Source of the DNA: Bacteroidota bacterium
GTDB taxonomy: Bacteria > Bacteroidota > Bacteroidia > Bacteroidales > Prolixibacteraceae
DNA: 8,493 bases
NCBI GenBank assembly: GCA_030706665.1
Contig: JAUZOB010000136.1
Span: 1-8,493, forward strand
Direction: 5' to 3'
Shown here: positions 1 to 7,139 of the stretch, in pieces
Layout of the letters: every line of letters starts with the position of its first letter
Numbering within the stretch: the stretch's first letter is position 1
Made by a program: the position numbers and the translations under genes
The notes under the pieces: model-generated
Told to the model about the DNA's origin: nothing
What the model saw: only the letters and a program-made list of their open reading frames with translations
Database searches by the model: none

Positions 1-186
1 ACCGGGGTTACCTGTAGAACAGCAAAAGCAGACATTCAGTATGAGATTACAATAGACAAAAAGCACAATTTCGCAGATTATCTGTATGTTCTGACAGCAA
101 TAAGTCATTCAAACATGGAGAGCCTGACTGTTTCCTTTGAGCAAAAAACAATTAAAAATAAACCTGCTGATCAATTAAGCATATGA
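1..186 (+). CDS. C-terminal end of an unidentified protein (5' truncated)
   Basis: An open frame enters from the left edge and ends at TGA 184-186, giving the last 61 residues of a protein whose start lies outside the window. I do not recognise the family. The segment reads as a strand (ADIQYEITID), a helix (NFADYLYVLTAIS) and a strand (MESLTVSFEQ), followed by a polar tail. This pattern would fit the end of a small ferredoxin-like or ACT-like regulatory domain, such as those closing MgtC/SapB-type membrane proteins, but that is only a guess from the pattern. The stop overlaps the start of the next gene as ATGA, so the two are probably translationally coupled and belong to one operon. No signal peptide or catalytic motif can be judged from this fragment. 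Confidence 0.6.
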   Translation, partial: TGVTCRTAKADIQYEITIDKKHNFADYLYVLTAISHSNMESLTVSFEQKTIKNKPADQLSI

Positions 187-1640
187 GCCTGACTCTTGTC
201 TTTTCTATTCTATTCGGTTACTACGCCATGCTAATTGTGGTGTCTATACTGACTTCAAGAAATGCCACTAATGAGACTTTTTTTACAGCAAACAGAAAGT
301 CACCCTGGTATCTTGTAGCCTTCGGGATGATCGGATCATCAATCTCCGGAATTACCTTCGTTTCTGTTCCCGGAGAAGTCGGTAATTCCAATTGGGCCTA
401 CCTTCAATTCCTATTGGGGAATTTTGTAGGTTACTGGATCATTGCAATGGTTCTCATCCCTCTCTATTACAAAATGAATTTAATTTCCATTTATTCATAT
501 TTGCATCATCGATTAGGAGTAAAGTCATACAAAACAGGTTCATTTTTCTTTATTATCTCGCAAGTTATTGGGTCTTCATTTCGACTATTTGTGGTAACCG
601 GGGTTTTACAGCTGGCATTTTTTAACGCAATTGGAATTCCGTTTTGGCTAACAGCATTTATAACAATCCTGTTAATCTGGGTTTATACATTTAAAGGAGG
701 TATTAAGACTGTAATATGGACTGATTCACTTCAAACAATTTTTATTCTGCTTTCAATTGCAATAACGATCTTCATTATCGGGCACCATTTGAATCTGAAT
801 TTTAAGTCATTGCTTACAACAATCCAACAGGATCCGCACAGCCAGATTTTTGACTGGAACTGGAAGTCTAAGACGAATTTCTTCAAGCAGTTTATTGCTG
901 GATTGGGAATTGTAATTGTCATGAACGGACTGAACCAGAATATGATGCAAAAAAGTCTTACGTGTAAGAATCCCAATGAAGCGAAAAAGAATCTATACTA
1001 TTTTAGTTTCTATTTCATAATCACCAACCTGCTTTTCCTGAGTTTAGGAGTATTGCTTTATTTCTATGCGAGGAAAACAGGGATTATGCTTCCCGCCAAA
1101 TCGGATGACCTCTTCCCTACTTTGGCCATCAACAATTTTGGAGTACTTGCAGGCATCGTTTTTCTGCTGGGAATTACTGCCACAGCTTATTCAAGCGCCG
1201 ATTCTGCATTAACAGCACTTACCACTGCTTTTTGCATCGATATTTTAAACTTTTCGTCCTCTTCATCAGACAGAAAAAATACAAGATTAGGAGTACACAT
1301 TGGATTCTCAATACTCATGTTTTTGGTTATTGTTCTTTTCAGAATGATCAAAAATGAAAGCATCATTACATTGGTTTTCAAAGTTGCCGGATATACTTAT
1401 GGACCATTACTCGGGCTCTTTGCATTCGGTTTGCTTACTCATAGAACTTTAAGAGATCGTTATGTGCCGTATGTTTGTATTCTATCACCAATATTAACCT
1501 ATATAATCAATAACAATTCTGAAGCCTGGCTTTGGGGATATAAATTCGGATTCGAACTTCTAATTCTCAACGGACTTCTCACTTTTATCGGATTATGGAT
1601 ACTATCTATTAAACAACCCATATTAACGCATAAAGATTAA
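183..1640 (+). CDS. Sodium:solute symporter (SSS family) inner-membrane transporter
   Basis: A 485-residue, very hydrophobic protein of the solute:sodium symporter family, expected to import a small solute across the inner membrane with Na+. The first membrane helix covers about residues 3-23, and hydrophobic segments recur to the C-terminus (about 13 by eye, the usual count). Family signatures are GSSISGITFVSVPG near residues 51-64, the typical SSS helix-1 region, and SSADSALTALTT at 337-348, the Ser/Asp/Thr-rich stretch corresponding to the helix that helps form the sodium site. The length is normal for the family. Position 183 is the first ATG and overlaps the upstream stop; no Shine-Dalgarno sequence is visible, as usual in Bacteroidetes. 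The substrate cannot be read from the sequence. From the downstream muropeptide-degrading enzymes I infer an amino sugar (MurNAc, anhydro-MurNAc or GlcNAc) or a cell-wall peptide; sialic acid or another sugar remains possible. Confidence 0.92.
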   Translation: MSLTLVFSILFGYYAMLIVVSILTSRNATNETFFTANRKSPWYLVAFGMIGSSISGITFVSVPGEVGNSNWAYLQFLLGNFVGYWIIAMVLIPLYYKMNLISIYSYLHHRLGVKSYKTGSFFFIISQVIGSSFRLFVVTGVLQLAFFNAIGIPFWLTAFITILLIWVYTFKGGIKTVIWTDSLQTIFILLSIAITIFIIGHHLNLNFKSLLTTIQQDPHSQIFDWNWKSKTNFFKQFIAGLGIVIVMNGLNQNMMQKSLTCKNPNEAKKNLYYFSFYFIITNLLFLSLGVLLYFYARKTGIMLPAKSDDLFPTLAINNFGVLAGIVFLLGITATAYSSADSALTALTTAFCIDILNFSSSSSDRKNTRLGVHIGFSILMFLVIVLFRMIKNESIITLVFKVAGYTYGPLLGLFAFGLLTHRTLRDRYVPYVCILSPILTYIINNNSEAWLWGYKFGFELLILNGLLTFIGLWILSIKQPILTHKD

Positions 1641-1658
1641 ACTTTTAATTCCGTTATC

Positions 1659-2765
1659 ATGAAAAACACACAACGCTATCTGGCTTTGGATGTCCTGCGA
1701 GGATTGACAATTGCTACGATGATTACGGTTAATAATCCGGGAAGTTGGCGATATATCTATCCGCCATTGGAACATTCTAAGTGGAACGGGTGCACGCCAA
1801 CAGACCTGGTATTTCCGTTTTTCCTTTTTGTAGTCGGGGTTTCAATGTTTTTCTCTTTCAGCAAATACAACAATACTCTGAACAGAGATTCATTGTTGAG
1901 AATCGGAAAACGAACTTTATTGATTTTTTTGATCGGTCTCTTTCTTAATTCATTCCCTCAATGGTTGACCAATTATTCAACTTTAAGAATATTGGGAGTT
2001 CTTCAACGTATTGCGTTGGCTTATGGTATCGGTGCAATTATAGTTCTTTCGGTAAAGCCCAAGCTGTTGCCCTATATCTGTGGTGGCATTTTACTTGTTT
2101 ACTGGGGACTGATTTGGTTTCTTGGAGGACCGGACCCATATAGTCTGCAAGGAAATATTACTTCAGTTTTTGATTCTGCTATATTGGGTACAGCCCATAT
2201 GTATACAGGATTTGGAATTCCCTTTGATCCTGAAGGATTTTTTAGTACGATTCCTGCAATCGGAACAGTTATCATTGGATACCAGACCGGAAAGCTTATT
2301 CGTTCAACCAATCGCGATGTTTTGCCGTTAAAGCTTCTTTCATGGGGTGTTGCCGCAGTCATCGCAGGATATGCATGGGGACAACTTTTCCCTATCAACA
2401 AACCGATTTGGAGTAGCTCTTATGTGCTCTACTCCGCAGGATGGGCAATGCTTGTATTATCTTTATTCATATGGTTAATTGATATTAAAGAGTGGAAAGG
2501 ATGGACAAAGCCTTTTGTTGTTTTCGGAATGAATCCTTTGTTTCTGTTTGCCTTTGCAGGTATCTGGGCTAAGACACTCACCAGAATCAAGATTGGAGCA
2601 GATCCGCAATATGCAACCAGCTTATACAATTGGATTTATGAAACTATTTTCGCTCCGATCGGAGGGAATACCTTTGGATCTCTTCTGTTTGCTTTAACAC
2701 ATATTGTAATATTCTGGTTCATCGGCTATATACTGTATAAAAAGAACATTTTCATCAAAGTCTGA
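1659..2765 (+). CDS. nagX: NagX/DUF5009 membrane protein, HGSNAT-family acyltransferase-like
   Basis: A 368-residue polytopic membrane protein of the COG4299/DUF5009 family, related to human heparan-alpha-glucosaminide N-acetyltransferase (HGSNAT). Recognisable motifs in order are LDVLRG (10-15), EHSKWNGCTPTDLVFPFF (38-55), GVLQR (113-117), DPEG (190-193), the NKPIWSSSYVLYSAGW stretch in the middle of the C-terminal half, and GMNP (290-293). About ten membrane helices can be counted by eye. His39 sits in the same context as the catalytic histidine of HGSNAT (His followed by SxWNG and a DLVFP helix), so transmembrane acetyl transfer to an amino sugar is possible. Bacterial relatives in GlcNAc catabolic regulons are called NagX and have been regarded as possible permeases. 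The gene lies 18 bases after the symporter and one base before the NagZ fusion, so co-transcription is very likely. Family assignment is firm; transporter versus acetyltransferase is open. Confidence 0.9.
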   Translation: MKNTQRYLALDVLRGLTIATMITVNNPGSWRYIYPPLEHSKWNGCTPTDLVFPFFLFVVGVSMFFSFSKYNNTLNRDSLLRIGKRTLLIFLIGLFLNSFPQWLTNYSTLRILGVLQRIALAYGIGAIIVLSVKPKLLPYICGGILLVYWGLIWFLGGPDPYSLQGNITSVFDSAILGTAHMYTGFGIPFDPEGFFSTIPAIGTVIIGYQTGKLIRSTNRDVLPLKLLSWGVAAVIAGYAWGQLFPINKPIWSSSYVLYSAGWAMLVLSLFIWLIDIKEWKGWTKPFVVFGMNPLFLFAFAGIWAKTLTRIKIGADPQYATSLYNWIYETIFAPIGGNTFGSLLFALTHIVIFWFIGYILYKKNIFIKV

Positions 2766-2766
2766 A

Positions 2767-5763
2767 ATGAAGAGGATTTTTAGCATACTCATTGTATTCA
2801 TTGCATTAATCGGGCGGGCATATGCTCAGCCCGATTTTGCTAAACTTATCAATCATCAATGGGTTGATTCAGTTTACCGCTCCTTAACTCCGGACGAACG
2901 AATCGCTCAACTTGTTTGGATTGCTGCAACTTCTGATGATAATATCACCCATCAAATGAATATTGCAGAAATGGTAAGGATGATTCATCCCGGTGGAATT
3001 ATCTTTTTTGAGGGTGAGGTAAAAAGACAGATAAAACTGACCAACTACTATCAGTCTTTATCAAAAACACCGCTGGTTATTGCCATGGATGCTGAATGGG
3101 GCCCAGGTATGCGTCTTGACAACACAATCTCTCTTCCCTACGCCATGGCATTGGGAGCAGTGCAGGAAAATGAACTTCTTGTTCGCTCGGGAGAAGAAAT
3201 CGGCAGACAATTGAGACGCATTGGTGTCCACTTCAACTTAGCACCAGACGCAGATATCAATACCGAGCCATTAAATCCGATTATCGGAATGCGATCATTT
3301 GGAGAGGTTCCTGAAAAGGTTTCCCAATGCGCTCTATCAATGATGCAAGGCATGCTAAAACAAAGAGTTATACCGGTTGCTAAACATTTCCCCGGTCATG
3401 GCGACACTCGTAACGATTCGCACCTTTCACTCCCGGTTGTACCCTTTGACCGGGAAAGGCTGGATAAGGTCGAATTCTACCCCTTTAAGGAATTAATCAA
3501 ATCGGGTTTACCCGCAATAATGACAGCACATCTTCATGTCCCGGCTCTTGACTCGGGACAAAATATTCCTGCATCATTATCACCTATAATTACCAATAAC
3601 CTTCTGCGGAAAGAATGGGGATTCAAAGGTCTCATCCTGACCGATGCAATGAATATGGGAGGCGTGCTGAGTTATGGGAAACCCGGACTTATAGATGTTT
3701 TGGCACTCAAGGCAGGGAACGATGTCATAGAATTTCCTGCCGACCCCAAAGCCAGTATTCAGGCCATAAAAGAAGCTCTTAAATCAGGACAACTGAGCTG
3801 GAAAGATATAGAATTAAAATGTCGCAGAGTACTGGCTGCGAAATACTGGTGCGGGTTGAATCATTATCAGCCGGTCAATCTTGCAAATATTGACCAGGAA
3901 TTGAATACTCCGGAGTCGGCATTATTAAACAGAGAGTTAAGTGAAGCTTCACTTACGTTAATTGAAAACAAGGATAATATAATCCCGTTGATGAATCTGG
4001 ATACACTCCAAATAGCGACTCTTTCGATCGGAACAGATTCATTAACCCAGTTTCAGAAAACTCTTTCGCTTTACAGCCGGGCTGACCATTATAACCTGCC
4101 TGATAAATTCACTAAGGTGCAGGGGGATCTAATGCTTAAGAAATTGAATAAATACAACCTCGTTTTGGTTGGGGTTCACAATTTATATGAAACGGCCATC
4201 AGGAAAACAGTGAAGGTTGGAAATATTAAACATTTAAAACCTGAACGACCTTATAATGTAACGGCAGAACTCGAACAATTCATTTCCGTTCTTTCCATTA
4301 ATAAAAAAACAATCTTTACACTCTTTGGAAATCCATATGCACTTGCTGAATTCAAAAACTTTGTTCGTCCCAATGCATTACTGGTTTCTTATCAGGATAA
4401 CAGCAACAACGAAGATCTCAGTGCCCAATTGATTTTCGGAGGCATTAAGGCAAAAGGGAAACTTCCGGTTTCGGTAACCGGACTCTATACTGCAGGAACG
4501 GGTTTTACAACTCCCGATCCGATCCGTTTTAAATACACACTTCCGGAAGAAGTAGGTTATGATTCACAACGAATTACTCAAAAAGTTGATTCTATTGTAA
4601 CACGCGCACTTGAACTGAAAGCATTCCCCGGTTGTCAGATACTGGTTGCAAAAGACAGAAAAGTAATCTTCCGGAAAGAATATGGCTATCATACTTTCGA
4701 TCATACGATCCCTGTTAAACCGGATGACATTTACGATTTAGCTTCCATCACCAAAATCACTGGTCCATTGCCGGCATACATAAAGCTGTATGATGAAGGG
4801 AAGTTTAAATTTGATGACCGTTTTTCAAATTATTGGCCAGACTGGAAGAGTCGCCTTTTCCATAAATCAAATAAAGAAGATCTCACATTTAGGGAACTTT
4901 TAGCGCATCAGGCAGGATTGGTCCCATATATTGCTTATTGGACCAAGACCATGACCAAAGATAAAAAACCTGACCCGAAATGGTATTCAGCCTTTAAAGA
5001 TTCAACTTATTCTTTACCTGTAACCCCTGATCTGTTTCTCAATAATAAGTTTAGAAAAAATGTATACAAACAGATTCGCTTATCAGATCTTAAAACCCGG
5101 GGGAAATATGTTTATAGCTGCTTGTCTTTTATCCTGGCTCCCGAGTTAATTAAGAACCTTAGCGGAGAAAACTATGTGAACTATATAACTGAAAACATTT
5201 ACCGTCCTCTTGGCGCATCTATTGGTTATAAACCTTTTGAAACAACAAGTTTGGACAAGATCGCTCCGACTGAATTCGATAAAGTCTTCAGACAACGATT
5301 GGTTCATGGATCCGTACACGACGAAGCAGCAGCTGTCTTAGGTGGAATATCAGGAAATGCCGGACTATTTGCTTCGGCAAACGATATGGCAAAATTATTA
5401 CAGATGTATCTACAAAAAGGGACCTATGGCGGCCATCAATTCTTTAAAGAGAGTACTTTTGATGAATTTAACACGGTTCAGTTCCCGAAATCAGGAAATC
5501 GCAGGGCCCTTGGATTTGATAAACCTTTGCTCAACAATTCAACCCTGAGCAATGAAGATGCTTACCCGATTAAAGAAGTATCTCCTGAGAGTTTCGGACA
5601 TTCCGGATTTACAGGAACATTCGTCTGGGTAGATCCAAAGTACAATCTGGTATATGTTTTCCTGTCAAATCATATTTATCCGACCCGTGAAAACACTGTT
5701 CTTTTTGACCTAAATATTAGAACATCGATACTTAAGGTCTTTTATAACGAATTAAAAAAATAG
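2767..5763 (+). CDS. Secreted NagZ-type beta-N-acetylglucosaminidase (GH3) fused to an AmiE-like serine hydrolase
   Basis: A 998-residue exported fusion. A signal peptide (1-20, cleavage after AYA, no lipobox) points to the periplasm. Residues about 30-380 form a GH3 barrel of NagZ type: DAEWGPGMRL (108-117), NPIIGMRSFGE, KHFPGHGDT (206-214), the Asp217-Ser-His219 acid/base dyad seen in Bacillus subtilis NagZ, and Asp293 in LTDAMNM as nucleophile. About 385-575 is the second GH3 domain, as in two-domain B. subtilis NagZ. About 590-998 is a class C beta-lactamase-like hydrolase with SITK (Ser660, Lys663), YSC (783-785) in the Tyr-x-Asn place, and HSG (945-947) in the KTG place. Expected action: release GlcNAc from muropeptides, then, by analogy with AmiE, cut the MurNAc-L-Ala amide. 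The hydrolase specificity is inferred; D-amino-acid peptidase or esterase is possible. Oddities are Cys785 where Asn or Asp is usual, and DAEWG where NagZ usually has DxEGG. It starts one base after the preceding stop. Confidence 0.93.
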   Translation: MKRIFSILIVFIALIGRAYAQPDFAKLINHQWVDSVYRSLTPDERIAQLVWIAATSDDNITHQMNIAEMVRMIHPGGIIFFEGEVKRQIKLTNYYQSLSKTPLVIAMDAEWGPGMRLDNTISLPYAMALGAVQENELLVRSGEEIGRQLRRIGVHFNLAPDADINTEPLNPIIGMRSFGEVPEKVSQCALSMMQGMLKQRVIPVAKHFPGHGDTRNDSHLSLPVVPFDRERLDKVEFYPFKELIKSGLPAIMTAHLHVPALDSGQNIPASLSPIITNNLLRKEWGFKGLILTDAMNMGGVLSYGKPGLIDVLALKAGNDVIEFPADPKASIQAIKEALKSGQLSWKDIELKCRRVLAAKYWCGLNHYQPVNLANIDQELNTPESALLNRELSEASLTLIENKDNIIPLMNLDTLQIATLSIGTDSLTQFQKTLSLYSRADHYNLPDKFTKVQGDLMLKKLNKYNLVLVGVHNLYETAIRKTVKVGNIKHLKPERPYNVTAELEQFISVLSINKKTIFTLFGNPYALAEFKNFVRPNALLVSYQDNSNNEDLSAQLIFGGIKAKGKLPVSVTGLYTAGTGFTTPDPIRFKYTLPEEVGYDSQRITQKVDSIVTRALELKAFPGCQILVAKDRKVIFRKEYGYHTFDHTIPVKPDDIYDLASITKITGPLPAYIKLYDEGKFKFDDRFSNYWPDWKSRLFHKSNKEDLTFRELLAHQAGLVPYIAYWTKTMTKDKKPDPKWYSAFKDSTYSLPVTPDLFLNNKFRKNVYKQIRLSDLKTRGKYVYSCLSFILAPELIKNLSGENYVNYITENIYRPLGASIGYKPFETTSLDKIAPTEFDKVFRQRLVHGSVHDEAAAVLGGISGNAGLFASANDMAKLLQMYLQKGTYGGHQFFKESTFDEFNTVQFPKSGNRRALGFDKPLLNNSTLSNEDAYPIKEVSPESFGHSGFTGTFVWVDPKYNLVYVFLSNHIYPTRENTVLFDLNIRTSILKVFYNELKK

Positions 5764-5784
5764 AAATGTCCAGATATAAAAACA

Positions 5785-5802
5785 ATATTATCTGAATAAT
5801 AT
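5785..5802 (+). repeat. Inverted repeat ATATTAT-ctga-ATAATAT
   Basis: Two perfect 7-base arms (5785-5791 and 5796-5802) flank a 4-base loop, 22 bases after the NagZ fusion stop. The stem is purely A/T and has no T-run after it, so it is a poor intrinsic terminator. It could be an operator-like palindrome or a weak mRNA 3'-end hairpin, or chance in AT-rich DNA. Confidence 0.35.
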
Positions 5803-5809
5803 CACAGTT

Positions 5810-5825
5810 TGAGAATCATATCTCA
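5810..5825 (+). repeat. Short inverted repeat TGAGA-atcata-TCTCA
   Basis: Two perfect 5-base arms (5810-5814 and 5821-5825) with a 6-base loop, only 8 bases beyond the previous inverted repeat. It is too short to be called a terminator. Its closeness to the other palindrome is the only reason to record it. Confidence 0.25.
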
Positions 5826-5933
5826 TGACCTCAAGAGAGAAAACGGAAAGTTAAGACCAAGTAAAACAAATGATCTGTATAATTCAGACAATAAACATTT
5901 TGAATTTTAAAGATTTATAAACCAGAAGTTAAA

Positions 5934-7133
5934 ATGAATAAAACAATCTTATTTCTTTTTTGCATACTTTCTTTCAGTATTATTAAGACAAAGAATGTTT
6001 CCGCACAATCAACAAATCGAGTCAATGCAATTATCGATAGTATTCAAAAATGCTATGCCCCGGATAAAAGAGTAGCGGTTTTTAAAATAAAAGCTTATTC
6101 ACAAAATGAAAACAGCTTTACGCTTACCGGAGAGACCTCTCTTCCGGATGCTCAAAAAGCAATACTCGAAAAGCTTCATCAACTCTCACTGCATGTAACT
6201 GACTCTATAGAAATATTGCCTCAAAAGGCTCTTGGAGATAATACTTTTGGGCTTGTCACGCTTTCTGTAGCTAATCTTCGTTTCTCTTCTGACCATGCAG
6301 CAGAGATGGCTTCTCAAGCTCTGATGGGAACCCCTCTGAGAGTTTTAAAACAGGATGAGAATTGGTTCCTGGTCCAAACACCTGACAAATATATTGGATG
6401 GATGGAAGAATGTGGGGTAGCCAGAATGGATAAAGCAAGGATTGAAAAGTGGAAAAGAGCTCACAGAATCATTTTTACTGAGATGAATGGTTTCCTTTAT
6501 TCAAAAGCGGATAAGAAAAGCACCGTTGTTTCTGATCTTACTCTTGGGGATATTCTGGAAGTAACAGCTAAGACGAAAACTTTCGTACAGGTAAATCTTC
6601 CTGACGGAAGAACGGGATTTGTTTCTTCAGAACAATGTAAAGACTTTGATCAATGGAAAAAAATTCGTCCCGATTCAGCTAAAATAATACAAACAGCCTT
6701 AAAGTTTATGGGACTCCCCTATTTATGGGGAGGGTTATCTGCCAAAGCCACTGACTGCTCCGGCCTTGTAAAAACTGTATATTTCATGAATGGGATAATA
6801 CTCGATCGTGATGCTTCCCAGCAGGTCTACAACGGCCAAATCATTCCGGCCAAAGTAGACTCCATACAACCATGCGATCTGCTATTTTTTGGAAGAATAA
6901 ATCACGTTACACACGTCGGAATGTATATCGGGAAAGGGAAATACATTCATTCCTCCGGATTGGTCAGAGTAAACAGTCTGGATCCGTCTTCCCCATCATA
7001 CATCAGTATAATCAGAAAGAGCTTTGTCTCAGCAAGCAGAATCCTGACAAGTATCGGGACAAAAGGGATAATCCGCGTAGAAAATCATCCTTGGTACACA
7101 CCGGATAATTCAGATATTCTTACCAATAAATAA
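5934..7133 (+). CDS. Exported NlpC/P60 gamma-D-Glu-diamino-acid endopeptidase with SH3b domains (YkfC-like)
   Basis: A 399-residue exported cysteine peptidase. The signal peptide covers 1-25 (cleavage after VSA; Cys10 lacks a lipobox). A short N-terminal region is followed by two SH3b-type domains (about 100-165 and 175-240) and an NlpC/P60 domain (about 250-375). The active site is clear: YLWGG (263-267), Cys275 in TDCSG, His327 in THVG, and His339 in YIHSSG. The spacings Cys to His (52) and His to His (12) are nearly those I recall for Bacillus cereus YkfC, as is the Tyr 12 residues before the Cys. Such enzymes cut the gamma-D-Glu-diamino acid bond of stem peptides with a free N-terminal L-Ala, releasing L-Ala-D-Glu. 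In YkfC the first SH3b domain closes the pocket; Glu124 and Tyr153/Trp156 here are candidates for that role. The product is the substrate of the epimerase encoded 6 bases downstream, and free N-termini would come from the upstream amidase-like domain. No Shine-Dalgarno is seen. Confidence 0.93.
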   Translation: MNKTILFLFCILSFSIIKTKNVSAQSTNRVNAIIDSIQKCYAPDKRVAVFKIKAYSQNENSFTLTGETSLPDAQKAILEKLHQLSLHVTDSIEILPQKALGDNTFGLVTLSVANLRFSSDHAAEMASQALMGTPLRVLKQDENWFLVQTPDKYIGWMEECGVARMDKARIEKWKRAHRIIFTEMNGFLYSKADKKSTVVSDLTLGDILEVTAKTKTFVQVNLPDGRTGFVSSEQCKDFDQWKKIRPDSAKIIQTALKFMGLPYLWGGLSAKATDCSGLVKTVYFMNGIILDRDASQQVYNGQIIPAKVDSIQPCDLLFFGRINHVTHVGMYIGKGKYIHSSGLVRVNSLDPSSPSYISIIRKSFVSASRILTSIGTKGIIRVENHPWYTPDNSDILTNK

Positions 7134-7139
7134 AATATT

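Larger units (their letters stand above)
5764..5933 (+). other. 170-base intergenic gap inside the gene cluster
   Basis: This is the only sizeable gap between genes in the cluster. It is AT-rich and shows no open frame. It holds two small inverted repeats (5785-5802 and 5810-5825). I found no exact TAnnTTTG promoter element on the + strand; the nearest resemblances are CAGTTTG near 5804-5811 and CATTTTG near 5895-5902, both lacking the TA. Other neighbours in this cluster are separated by 1-18 bases, so the gap may mark a separate promoter or an mRNA processing or attenuation point for the NlpC/P60 and epimerase pair. That is inference. Confidence 0.4.

Noticed and set aside
120..194. Ten-base direct repeat GAGCCTGACT at 120-129 and 185-194, the second copy at the symporter start
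   Set aside because: The identity stops after ten bases and there is no matching flank or known function; chance or a trace of an old small duplication are equally possible.
2099..2401. 100-codon minus-strand open frame inside the NagX-like gene
   Set aside because: It is a shadow of a well-supported membrane protein gene, with no recognisable motif and no sign of its own promoter.
4738..4755. Reading the C-terminal domain of the fusion as a beta-lactamase resistance enzyme
   Set aside because: The SxxK fold is shared by many amidases, peptidases and esterases; fusion to NagZ and the salvage neighbours argue for cell-wall processing rather than antibiotic hydrolysis.
5934..5963. Possible lipoprotein signal around Cys10 of the NlpC/P60 protein
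   Set aside because: The residue before Cys is Phe and the lipobox pattern is absent; a standard signal peptidase I site (VSA then Q) follows at residue 25.
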